In this document: piece after piece, positions 1 through 6,494 of the stretch
Numbering within the stretch: position 1 is the first letter of the stretch
Layout: each line of letters opens with the position of its first letter
Source of the DNA: an uncultured Clostridia bacterium
GTDB taxonomy: Bacteria > Bacillota > Clostridia > Peptostreptococcales > Anaerovoracaceae
Direction: 5' to 3'
Length of the DNA: 10,992 nt
Assembly: GCA_934234035.1 (NCBI GenBank)
Contig: CAKQHH010000038.1
Location: 1-10,992, forward strand
Program-made: the position numbers and the translations under genes
The notes under the pieces: generated by a model
What the model saw: the letters and a program-made list of their open reading frames with translations, nothing else
Told to the model about the DNA's origin: nothing
The model's database searches: none

Positions 1-58
1 AGGCTTGGAGCCTGCACGCTGCGCCTCCGAGAAGCGTTCGCTTTTCGGTGACGACAAG
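1..58 (-). other. 5' end of a transcript leaving the window, structured leader
   Basis: This is the DNA just downstream of the strong minus-strand promoter at 64-92, so it should be the first ~58 nt of that transcript. It contains a strong hairpin (10 bp, about 27-48: CCGAGAAGCG with CGCTTTTCGG, one G-T pair, tight loop). A second small hairpin, AGGCT/AGCCT with loop TGG, lies at 1-13. No start codon with a ribosome binding site is seen on the minus strand here. A leader of a stable RNA operon fits best, but the RNA itself lies outside the window and cannot be named. Confidence 0.4.
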
Positions 59-63
59 ATAGA

Positions 64-92
64 ATTATACGCGCATTTCAGGCACTTGTCAA
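64..92 (-). promoter_or_regulatory. Full-consensus sigma-70/SigA promoter
   Basis: Read on the minus strand this is TTGACA (87-92), a 17-bp spacer, then TATAAT (64-69), matching the housekeeping consensus at all 12 positions with optimal spacing. Directly upstream (93-120) is an A/T-rich stretch with A- and T-tracts that resembles an UP element. Promoters this close to consensus with such a tract are typical of rRNA, tRNA and other abundant RNAs in Gram-positive bacteria. Transcription would start near 57 and leave the window at its left edge. Confidence 0.85.
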
Positions 93-153
93 CAACTTTT
101 TCAAACTTTTTTAAAAAGGTTAGTTGTAAAAGTAATTTCACGGAACGGAACGC

Positions 154-180
154 AAAATGCCGAAGTATATACCTCGGCAT
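154..180 (-). terminator. Probable intrinsic terminator of the small gene at 221-400
   Basis: On the minus strand, ATGCCGAGGT, loop ATAT, then ACTTCGGCAT forms a 10-bp stem with one G-T pair, followed by TTTGCGTT. The T-run is short, so termination may be partial. It lies 40 nt after the stop codon of the small gene and separates it from the strong promoter at 64-92. Confidence 0.55.
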
Positions 181-220
181 CTCGCTTGATTTGCATATTC
201 TCGGTTACCTGAGAACTGTG

Positions 221-400
221 TTATTTTACTTTCACCTTCTTAACGGCGGACCATTTGCCGGTGTAAGACTTGTCGCTGACCTTCTTCAGCTTATCCTGTG
301 TTTCTTTCAGAGAGTTCTGAAGTGTGTCTATCTTCTTGTTCAGCTCTTCCAGCTCCTTGTTTACATTGATTGTAATTTCCGGAGTCATATTTCGATTCAT
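221..400 (-). CDS. Small hypothetical protein, predicted coiled coil (59 aa)
   Basis: The reading frame runs from ATG (398-400) to TAA (221-223) and is too short for a usual ORF cut-off. The product has a short N-terminus, a charged amphipathic middle (about residues 12-42, with Leu, Ile and Val at heptad-like spacing among Glu and Lys), and a basic tail ending VKKVKVK. No signal peptide or membrane segment is visible. Support comes from protein-like composition and a terminator-like hairpin 40 nt downstream. Against it, the site before the ATG (GAAGAA) is a weak ribosome binding site, an in-frame TAA directly abuts the ATG, and no clear own promoter is seen. ATG at codon 5 is another possible start. 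I recognise no family. A coiled-coil oligomer or a decayed remnant of a longer gene are both possible. Confidence 0.5.
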   Translation of the reverse strand: MNRNMTPEITINVNKELEELNKKIDTLQNSLKETQDKLKKVSDKSYTGKWSAVKKVKVK

Positions 401-462
401 TTAATTCTTCAATCAGTTCTTCACACTACTGTTTCTGTCATTCGATTCGCAGTTTAATTTTC

Positions 463-502
463 CAATAAAAAAAGAAGCGGGACATCCGGAGACGTCCGCT
501 TC
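463..502 (-). terminator. Intrinsic terminator downstream of the yeiH-like gene
   Basis: On the minus strand a stem GAAGCGGACGTC, loop TCCG, GATGTCCCGCTTC (one bulge, one G-T pair) is followed by seven Ts. It starts about 40 nt after the stop codon of the YeiH-family gene, giving that gene a single-gene transcription unit. Confidence 0.85.
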
Positions 503-543
503 GATTTGCGTTTGCGTTTTTCAATTGTGGTTTTCACTTCACC

Positions 544-1578
544 TTACCAAATACCCGTCACGTGCTGCATCAGCAGGCTCACGACGGTGATGCCGGCCCA
601 GCACACGGCACCCAGAGCGATTGGCTTGCCGCCGGATTTTACCAGTTCCACCAGGTTGCTGTTCAGACCGATGGCGGCCATGGCCATGGTGATGAAGAAT
701 TTGCTCAATTCCTTCAGCGGAGCAAAGACTTCCGCGGAGACACCCGCCATACCTGCGAGGGTCGTGATCACCGAAGCAATTACGAAATACAGAAGGAACA
801 TCGGAAAGGCCCGCTTCAGGCTGAAATTGTTTTTGCCGGAGCCGGAGGATTTGCGGGCGCGGTGGATGGCCAGGCCCAGAGTAATCGGGATGATTGCCAG
901 TGTCCGGGTGAGTTTCACCGTGACGGCTTTGTTCAGGGTTTCGGCGCCCAGGTTCCACATGCTGTCCCAGGTCGCGGCGGCCGCCGTAACCGAGGAAGTG
1001 TCGTTGATTGCCGTTCCCGCGAAAATGCCGAAGGCTTCGCCGCTGTGGGTGTCGAAGCCGATGGCGGCGCCCAGCATCGGGAAGAAGATGGCGGCCATCA
1101 CGTTGAAAAAGAAGATGACGGAAATCGCCTGAGCCACCTCTTTGTCGTCGGCGTCGATGACCGGTGCGGTGGCGGCGATGGCCGATCCGCCGCAGATGGA
1201 GGAACCCACGCCCACCAGGGTGGAAATGTTTCCCGGAATATGCATTGCTTTGTGGAGCACCCACGCCAGAATCAGCGAGGTGGCGATGGTGCTGATGATA
1301 ATCGGAAGGGACTGTCCGCCGGTGCGGAGAACCACGCCCAGGTCCATGCCGAAACCCAGCAGCACTACCGCCGTCTGCAGGATGTACTTGGAGGTGAATT
1401 TAATTCCCTTCTTCGCTTTTCCCTGGTCCTTCCAGAACAGGGCGATGATCATGCCCAGCAGAATTGCGATTACCGCGCTTCCCACCACCGGAAACTGTTT
1501 TCCGATGAACCATGCCGGCAGCGCCAGCAGGAAGCAAACCGCAAAGCCCGGGGCTTTTTCTTTAATCGTGTTACTCAT
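544..1578 (-). CDS. yeiH: YeiH/UPF0324 family membrane protein, putative anion (sulfate) exporter
   Basis: This is a 344-residue integral inner-membrane protein, the normal length for the YeiH/UPF0324 family, which databases class as putative sulfate exporters; the substrate is not firmly established. Family hallmarks are visible: [12 protein letters not shown] at 123-134, [13 protein letters not shown] at 188-200, and AAIGLNSN at 301-308, embedded in about ten hydrophobic helices. A hydrophilic cytoplasmic-type loop (about 240-254, [11 protein letters not shown]) breaks the helices. The start ATG follows AAGGAG with a 6-nt spacer. It has its own promoter (1631-1659) and terminator (463-502), so it is monocistronic, and it is divergent from the DMT transporter at 1773. 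In several bacteria yeiH sits next to a LysR regulator; none is present here. I am confident of the family, less so of the substrate. Confidence 0.9.
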   Translation of the reverse strand: MSNTIKEKAPGFAVCFLLALPAWFIGKQFPVVGSAVIAILLGMIIALFWKDQGKAKKGIKFTSKYILQTAVVLLGFGMDLGVVLRTGGQSLPIIISTIATSLILAWVLHKAMHIPGNISTLVGVGSSICGGSAIAATAPVIDADDKEVAQAISVIFFFNVMAAIFFPMLGAAIGFDTHSGEAFGIFAGTAINDTSSVTAAAATWDSMWNLGAETLNKAVTVKLTRTLAIIPITLGLAIHRARKSSGSGKNNFSLKRAFPMFLLYFVIASVITTLAGMAGVSAEVFAPLKELSKFFITMAMAAIGLNSNLVELVKSGGKPIALGAVCWAGITVVSLLMQHVTGIW

Positions 1579-1630
1579 TTTACTCTCCTTAATTCGTCCT
1601 ATGCCGCCCGTTTCGCAAAGCGGCCTTTCT

Positions 1631-1659
1631 ATTATATGCCGAACCGGAGCCCTTGTAAA
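1631..1659 (-). promoter_or_regulatory. Promoter of the yeiH-like gene
   Basis: On the minus strand TTTACA (1654-1659), a 17-bp spacer and TATAAT (1631-1636) lie about 53 bp upstream of the YeiH start codon. The transcript would begin near 1624. It has a short GC-rich hairpin-prone leader (GCCGC and GCGGC flanking a 12-nt loop, about 1602-1623) before the ribosome binding site. Confidence 0.75.
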
Positions 1660-1710
1660 ATCATATTTTGCGAATGCCCTCCGCCACTACCGAAGGTGCC
1701 CTCTTTGATG

Positions 1711-1716
1711 TATAAT
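1711..1716 (+). promoter_or_regulatory. Candidate -10 element for the first DMT transporter
   Basis: A perfect TATAAT lies 57 bp upstream of the ATG at 1773. The sequence 17 bp further upstream (around 1688-1693) has no good -35 match, so the promoter is either activator-dependent or weak. The intergenic region is shared with the divergent YeiH gene. Confidence 0.45.
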
Positions 1717-1772
1717 GTTCATCGTGTCCGAAAGATTATAAAAACGCATACATATATAGAAGGAAGCATCTC

Positions 1773-2684
1773 ATGAAACAATTCTGGTCCAAAACATCCA
1801 CGCTGGTCATCACGGCCATTTTCTGCTGCACCCTGTGGGGCAGCGCCTATCCGTGCATCAAGGTCGGCTACCGCCTGTTCTCCATCGCCTCCGGCGACGT
1901 TCCCGGACAGCTGTTTTTCGCCGGCTGCCGTTTTGCGCTAGCAGGAATCCTGGTGATCCTGGCGGGCAGTCTGCCGCAGAAGAAACTGCTTTTACCGGAG
2001 AAATCCGATTGGACGCCTATCGCTGCGCTGGCCCTGTTTCAGACGATTCTGCAATATATCTTCTTCTATATGGGCCTGGCTCGCGCCTCGGCGGTGCGCT
2101 CCTCCATCATCAACGGAACCGGCGCCTTCGTGGCGATTCTGCTGGCGGTGTACATGTTCCGGCTGGAGAAAATGACGATAAAAAAATTCATCGGCTGCTT
2201 CCTGGGGTTTTCCGGGGTGCTCCTGGTGGAGACCGTCGGTCAGACGGTGGATTTCGGCTTCGCCTGGAACGGGGAAGGGTTCATCCTCCTTTCCGTGTTC
2301 GCCTCCTCCATGGCGTCGATTTTGATTAAAATCTTCTCCCGGGACCACAACCCGGTGCTGCTTTCCGGCTGGCAGTTTTTCACCGGCGGACTGACCATGG
2401 CGGTCGTGGCCTTCCTCTTCGGCGGCCGGATGACGGTGGGAGCCCCAACATCCTTGCTGCTACTCCTGTACATGGCCTTCATCTCCTCCGCTGCCTACAC
2501 CCTGTGGGGTGTTCTGCTGAAGTACCACCCGGTAAGCCATGTGACGGTGTTCAACTTCGTCACCCCGGTGGCCGGGGTGCTGCTCTCCTCTGTCATCCTG
2601 TCGGAACACGGTGTGCTGAACGGCTCCGTCCTCATCGCTTTGGTATTGGTGTGCGGCGGAATCCTGGTGGTTTCTCGGGAATAA
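1773..2684 (+). CDS. EamA/DMT-superfamily transporter 1
   Basis: This is a 303-residue membrane protein of the drug/metabolite transporter superfamily, with two EamA repeats of five helices each (about 13-153 and 168-301). LWGSAYPCIK at 21-30 is the usual first-helix motif, and FNFVTPVAGVLLSSVILSE at 260-278 is the typical ninth-helix motif before the conserved Glu. Family members export amino acids, metabolites or drugs by secondary transport; the substrate cannot be read from sequence. The ATG follows GAAGGAAG with a 6-nt spacer. It is followed by a second, clearly different EamA gene on the same strand, which has its own promoter. No terminator is evident between the two, so read-through is possible. 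Confidence 0.92.
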   Translation: MKQFWSKTSTLVITAIFCCTLWGSAYPCIKVGYRLFSIASGDVPGQLFFAGCRFALAGILVILAGSLPQKKLLLPEKSDWTPIAALALFQTILQYIFFYMGLARASAVRSSIINGTGAFVAILLAVYMFRLEKMTIKKFIGCFLGFSGVLLVETVGQTVDFGFAWNGEGFILLSVFASSMASILIKIFSRDHNPVLLSGWQFFTGGLTMAVVAFLFGGRMTVGAPTSLLLLLYMAFISSAAYTLWGVLLKYHPVSHVTVFNFVTPVAGVLLSSVILSEHGVLNGSVLIALVLVCGGILVVSRE

Positions 2685-2700
2685 TTCACTGCGCAAAATA

Positions 2701-2730
2701 TTGCCCTCGATTCCCCAGCGGTGGTATAAT
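2701..2730 (+). promoter_or_regulatory. Extended -10 promoter of the second DMT transporter
   Basis: TTGCCC (2701-2706), an 18-bp spacer and TATAAT (2725-2730), preceded by TGG, give an extended -10 (TGnTATAAT). Transcription would start at about 2737, exactly where the hairpin at 2737-2771 begins. Confidence 0.7.
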
Positions 2731-2736
2731 TTACCC

Positions 2737-2771
2737 GATGTTACAGTTCATAAGGGGATGAACGGAACATC
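2737..2771 (+). promoter_or_regulatory. 5' leader hairpin upstream of DMT transporter 2
   Basis: GATGTT (2737-2742) pairs with AACATC (2766-2771), and inside that GTTCAT (2746-2751) pairs with ATGAAC (2758-2763). The loop is AAGGGG and there is a small 3/2 internal loop. That makes 12 base pairs at the predicted 5' end of the mRNA. It could protect the 5' end or control the leader ORF; it is not followed by a T-run, so it is not a simple terminator. The pairing is plain in the sequence, the function is inferred. Confidence 0.5.
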
Positions 2772-2820
2772 TAGGGTTAAAAGAAAATATTTTTTTCGGA
2801 GGATTTACAGGGGGTATTGA
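2758..2820 (+). CDS. Possible 20-codon basic leader ORF before DMT transporter 2
   Basis: ATG at 2758 opens a 20-codon frame ending at TGA (2818-2820), one base before the ATG of the transporter (TGA-G-ATG). The peptide has seven Arg/Lys and five Tyr/Phe residues. The arrangement would allow translational coupling. Against it, the only Shine-Dalgarno-like sequence (AAGGGG) touches the ATG with no spacer, and the ATG lies in the 3' arm of the leader hairpin. This may be chance. Confidence 0.25.
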   Translation: MNGTSRVKRKYFFRRIYRGY

Positions 2821-2821
2821 G

Positions 2822-3694
2822 ATGACTCAACGAAAAGCGGAAGCGCTGATTGCGCTGGGACTTACTTTACGGGGAACGTCGCTGCTGTTCAGCAAACTGG
2901 CCATGCAAACCATCGGTCCGTTCACGCTGTGCGGCATTCGTTTCCTGATTTCATTTGCAGTAGTGGCACTGATTTTTCACAAGCAGATTCGCAGTGTTAC
3001 CAAAAAGGAAGTATTGCACAGCGCAATTGTGGGTTTCTTCTATTTCTGCTGCATGGCGTTTGAACTCTTGGGACTTCGGACGACGCCTTCCTCCACAACT
3101 GCTTTTATTGAAAATACGTCGGTGGTTATCGTGCCGCTGCTGGCGGCCATCGTATATCGCCGGCTGCCGAAACGCATGGATATCCTGTGTGCGCTGATTG
3201 CCCTCGCCGGCATCGCACTCATGACATTGAAGGGCAGCAAGCTGGCATTTACGCCGGGAGAGCTGCTGGTCTTCGGCGGTGCGGTAAGCTATGCGATTAC
3301 CGTTGTGGTCATGGATATGGTTACGGTAGATGACAACCCGCTGAACATCGGAGTTTTCCATCTGTTCTTCATCGGATTCTTCAGCTTGCTGGCGGCGTTT
3401 ATCTTCGAGGATTTCACCATCCCGACATCCGCGCCGGAGTGGGGTGCGATTCTGTACCTGGCACTGGTGTGCGGCGCCATCGGTTTCACAATTCAGCCGG
3501 TGGGGCAGAAATACACCACGCCGGAGCGGGCCAGCCTGTATGTGGCGACCAACCCGCTGGCGGCGGTTGTTCTGGGCGTGATTTTCCTGGGCGAGCGGTT
3601 CACCTTCCTGGGAATCATCGGCTGCGGATTAATCCTGCTGAGCATTTTCCTGCCGGCTGCACTGGAGAACGGACTGGCAAAGAAAAAAGCGTAG
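2822..3694 (+). CDS. EamA/DMT-superfamily transporter 2
   Basis: This is a 290-residue membrane protein with two EamA repeats (about 7-137 and 146-278) and a lysine-rich end (AKKKA). Typical motifs are GTSLLFSKLA at 18-27, TAFIENTSVVIVPLLAA at 93-109, and SLYVATNPLAAVVLGVIFLGE at 238-258. It is a secondary transporter of unknown substrate in the cytoplasmic membrane. It is too different from transporter 1 to be a recent duplicate. The position normally Trp in the first-helix motif (LWGT) is Arg here (CGG, codon 17), one base from TGG. The ATG follows AGGGGG with a 7-nt spacer; the stronger GGAGG at 2798-2802 is 19 nt away and may serve something else. It is followed by a strong terminator. 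Confidence 0.92.
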   Translation: MTQRKAEALIALGLTLRGTSLLFSKLAMQTIGPFTLCGIRFLISFAVVALIFHKQIRSVTKKEVLHSAIVGFFYFCCMAFELLGLRTTPSSTTAFIENTSVVIVPLLAAIVYRRLPKRMDILCALIALAGIALMTLKGSKLAFTPGELLVFGGAVSYAITVVVMDMVTVDDNPLNIGVFHLFFIGFFSLLAAFIFEDFTIPTSAPEWGAILYLALVCGAIGFTIQPVGQKYTTPERASLYVATNPLAAVVLGVIFLGERFTFLGIIGCGLILLSIFLPAALENGLAKKKA

Positions 3695-3710
3695 GAAACT
3701 TGATATGGTA

Positions 3711-3748
3711 AAAAGCTGCGGTAGTCCATCCGGATTACCGCAGCTTTT
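3711..3748. terminator. Bidirectional intrinsic terminator between convergent genes
   Basis: A nearly perfect 17-bp hairpin (AAAAGCTGCGGTA pairs with TACCGCAGCTTTT, extended by one G-T pair and TCC/GGA, loop ATCC) lies between the end of DMT transporter 2 and the end of the helicase gene. It has A-runs on the left and T-runs on the right, so it can terminate transcription from both sides. Confidence 0.9.
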
Positions 3749-3783
3749 CTATTTACACACTTAATTCTAGGCAGCAGCGAAGC

Positions 3784-5811
3784 TTACCTCACGATTTCCA
3801 ACGAGCCCTTCTCAATGCAGATGCTCTTCACGAATTTGCGGGTCTTTCCGTCCTTCGGGAAGTACACCTCCAGGAAATCCCCTTCGCTGGAGCGGATGGT
3901 GCCCACGCCGAAATTCCGGCTCCGGACTTCGGCTCCCGGAACGAATTCCGTCGCCTTCTCTCGGAGCTCCTTGGAATCCATCCGGCACACTTCCTTTTGT
4001 TTTCCACTGCGGTCCGGCAGTTTTCCAAAACATTCCCGCAGGAACGGAGAAGTGCAGTCTCCGTAATCCGGAAGGATCAGTTCCTCCCGGGCACGGGTGA
4101 TTGCCACGTAGAAGATGCGCCGCTCCTCCTCCCGGTCGTTTTCCGAGGAAGGGAGCACATCCCGCACGGCGTCCACCAGAATCACCCGGTCGTACTCCAT
4201 TCCCTTGCTGCCGTGAATCGTGCTGAGAATCACTTTGGCATCCGCCGACGCTGCACTTTCGGTGCCGGCGGAAATCATCTGCTCCATTTCCCACAGCTTC
4301 TGCAGGAAATCCGCAATGGTGTCGGTGGGTTCCGCCAGCGCTTCCAGCACGAAGAGCTTCTCACTCTTCTCGTTCCGGTACCGAATGCCGGTGCGAATCA
4401 TTTCCAGCGCCTCTTTCGCATTGTTCCGGCACCGCATATCCCGCAGGTTGTCCCGAAGGATTTGCAGGTCTTCCTTCTTCTGCCGGCCCATCAGCGGAGA
4501 CTCCGTCAGCGCCGCCAGAATGGAATCCTCCCGGCGGAAATCCATTCGCCGCACCGCGTCTCCCACCGCTTTTTTCGGAATTCGGTAATTCAACTTATAG
4601 TAAATCCGCCAGAACAGCTCGCTGTCCGCCGGATGCATGACGAATCCCAGGATATCCTTCACATCCCGTACCACCCGGCTGCTGAAGAACAGGGTGTCCA
4701 GCCCCCGGTTTCGAAATGAAATTCCGGCATTTCTCAGGTGATAGATCAGAGGAATGGCGCTGTCGTTGTTTCGGTAAAGCACCGCCGTTTCCCGCTCCGG
4801 GTCTTCTCGAATCCAGTCGGCAATCTGTCGGTACTGATCGGACCGCCGCTCCACCGGTTCCACTCGAACTCGGCCGGAAGACTCCGCCGCGGGCTTCATG
4901 TTTTTATCGTAGCGCTTTCGGTTGTGCCGGATGAAACGGTCCGCCAGGGCCACGATATCCTTTCCGGACCGGTAGTTGGTCTCCAGCCGATGCACTTTGC
5001 CCCCGGGATAGTAGCGCGGAAAATCCAGCAGGGCCTCCGGGTATGCCGCCCGAAAACCGTAGATGCTCTGGTCTTCATCCCCCACCATGAACAGATTTCC
5101 CCCGTCCTGCGTGAGAATCTGCAGAATCCGGTGCTGCAGCCACGAGGTGTCCTGCGCCTCGTCCACCATCACATAGGGATATTTCCGCCGGTAATGGTTC
5201 CGCACCCCCGGCACCTTCTCCAGGAATTTGCAGGCGTACACCAGCTGATCGTCGTAATCCATGGCATTCTGCGCCTTCATACTCCGGACGTAAGCGTCGT
5301 ACAAGGGCTTCGCCGGGTAATCCCCGATTCGAAGCTTCTCAATCTCCCCCTCCGAAAGCTGCATGTTCTTGATGTAGGTAATCTTCTGCGCAAACTCCCG
5401 AATATCGCTCTCCCCGGGAAAAGAATCCCCCGCCACGCTCACGAGAATCCGGCGCAAAAGCAGCCCGGTGTCCGTCAAATCTTCCGGCTTCTGCCGTCCT
5501 GTTTTGTCCGCATAAAAGCAAACTACACGGTAGCAGAAGCTGTTGATGGTCATGAAATCCACCCGATTGCTTCCGTACTGCCGCCGGAACCGCTCTTTCA
5601 TTTCCTCCGCCGCATTGTTGGTAAAAGTAATTACCAGCACGGAGGTGTCCGGCACGCCGGAACGAAGCAGGTTCTCCAGGCGGGCCAGCAGCGTGGTGGT
5701 TTTCCCGCTTCCGGGCACAGCAAGAAGCAGCGAGCTTCCGCTGCAATCCGCTGCGGCCGCTCGCTGCTGTTCGTCTAAATTTGTATTTCCGGTGAATGAG
5801 GAATGATTCAT
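3784..5811 (-). CDS. UvrD/PcrA-like superfamily 1 DNA helicase
   Basis: This is a 675-residue ATP-dependent 3'-5' DNA helicase of the UvrD/Rep/PcrA group. All core motifs are intact: Q-motif around DEQQR (13-17), Walker A AVPGSGKTT (31-39), Ia VITFTNNAAEEM (60-71), Walker B DEAQD (217-221), III GDEDQSIYGFR (244-254), IV TNYRS (278-282), V STIHGSKGMEYD (530-541) and VI YVAITRARE (568-576). Residues about 620-675 resemble the tudor-like C-terminal domain of PcrA/UvrD (VRSRNFGVGTI) that contacts RNA polymerase. It is somewhat shorter than PcrA (about 720-770 aa), mainly between motifs IV and V and before the tail. The start ATG follows a GGAGAGG site. It is the last gene of the minus-strand cluster, 17 bp after the gene at 5829-6494. 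A second helicase of the genome may be the true PcrA, so I give no symbol. Confidence 0.93.
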   Translation of the reverse strand: MNHSSFTGNTNLDEQQRAAAADCSGSSLLLAVPGSGKTTTLLARLENLLRSGVPDTSVLVITFTNNAAEEMKERFRRQYGSNRVDFMTINSFCYRVVCFYADKTGRQKPEDLTDTGLLLRRILVSVAGDSFPGESDIREFAQKITYIKNMQLSEGEIEKLRIGDYPAKPLYDAYVRSMKAQNAMDYDDQLVYACKFLEKVPGVRNHYRRKYPYVMVDEAQDTSWLQHRILQILTQDGGNLFMVGDEDQSIYGFRAAYPEALLDFPRYYPGGKVHRLETNYRSGKDIVALADRFIRHNRKRYDKNMKPAAESSGRVRVEPVERRSDQYRQIADWIREDPERETAVLYRNNDSAIPLIYHLRNAGISFRNRGLDTLFFSSRVVRDVKDILGFVMHPADSELFWRIYYKLNYRIPKKAVGDAVRRMDFRREDSILAALTESPLMGRQKKEDLQILRDNLRDMRCRNNAKEALEMIRTGIRYRNEKSEKLFVLEALAEPTDTIADFLQKLWEMEQMISAGTESAASADAKVILSTIHGSKGMEYDRVILVDAVRDVLPSSENDREEERRIFYVAITRAREELILPDYGDCTSPFLRECFGKLPDRSGKQKEVCRMDSKELREKATEFVPGAEVRSRNFGVGTIRSSEGDFLEVYFPKDGKTRKFVKSICIEKGSLEIVR

Positions 5812-5828
5812 ACCTCTCCGTCTCCCTG

Positions 5829-6494
5829 TTAGTTTTTTACAATCTTTCCGTACAGGAGCTTCGATTCCAAGTCAATCTCCTCTGCGTGCTCATCCAGAGT
5901 CTCTCCGGTGATCTTCTTGTAATCCGCCTCACTGGTTGCCCCTCGGTCTTTCATCAGCTGCTGCTTTGCCGCCTTCATCTCCTTGGAAGAAACGTAAATC
6001 TTCTTTTTTCTGGAAATGGAATGAAGAATCAGCTTCTCCTTCACATTCTCCTTTGCCAGCTTCTCCACCTGCGCCTGGAATTCCGATTCCGTCAAATCCG
6101 ACTCCTTCAGGTATTCCTTATACGTCAATCCGTATTCCCGAATCCGCTTGTGGTACTGACTGGTGATGTACTTCTCTTCCCGCTTCAGCTGCGCTTCCGG
6201 ATACTTGCTCACCTCTGCGGATTTCACCAATTTCTTCCATTCCTTCGCCGTCAGGGTATCTTCCTCCGGCATGTCGAAGGATACGTACCGATCCAGCAAC
6301 AGAATATTGTATCCGTTGTAGCGGTTCAGCGTTGCGCTCAAAAGAAATAGAAGGAATACCAGAAACACCAGCATTCCTACTATAATTTTCTTCTTCTTGG
6401 AAAGCCGGCGAAAACGGGAATGTTCTCGCCATTTCTCGTGTGCGGATGAAAGGTGGTCACGAAGGCTAGTTCTTTCCGGAACTTGTTGTGACAT
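5829..6494 (-). CDS. Membrane-anchored protein with trigger-factor C-terminal-like domain
   Basis: This is a 221-residue protein. Residues 1-35 are a charged, basic cytoplasmic tail (RFRRLSKKKK), 36-54 are one hydrophobic helix, and the rest should be outside. Residues about 105-221 are Lys/Glu-rich and helical, and the order of features resembles the trigger factor C-terminal (SurA-like) chaperone domain. YGLTYKEYLKESDLTESEF, then KENVKEKLILHSISRKKKIYVSSKEM, correspond to the family's pattern of helix, VKEEL-LDAIA-type helix, and short extended segment. There is no ribosome-binding or peptidyl-prolyl isomerase domain. A role as an extracytoplasmic folding helper for secreted proteins is inferred, not shown. 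The ATG has an excellent site (AAGGAGGT, 8-nt spacer) that lies inside the end of the lysozyme gene, with a 29-bp overlap, so translation is probably coupled. Confidence 0.7.
   Translation of the reverse strand: MSQQVPERTSLRDHLSSAHEKWREHSRFRRLSKKKKIIVGMLVFLVFLLFLLSATLNRYNGYNILLLDRYVSFDMPEEDTLTAKEWKKLVKSAEVSKYPEAQLKREEKYITSQYHKRIREYGLTYKEYLKESDLTESEFQAQVEKLAKENVKEKLILHSISRKKKIYVSSKEMKAAKQQLMKDRGATSEADYKKITGETLDEHAEEIDLESKLLYGKIVKN

Noticed and set aside
5..457. A 150-codon plus-strand open frame at the left edge
   Set aside because: It runs antisense through the consensus promoter, a terminator hairpin and the small coiled-coil gene, with a composition unlike a protein.
1773..3694. The two tandem transporters as a paired heteromeric (SMR-like) exporter
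   Set aside because: Each has the full ten-helix, two-EamA length and its own promoter, so each should work alone.
4738..5778. A 346-codon open frame opposite the helicase gene, and several similar ones at 3997-4719 and 562-1776
   Set aside because: They are shadows of the helicase and YeiH genes, whose frames carry complete conserved motifs.
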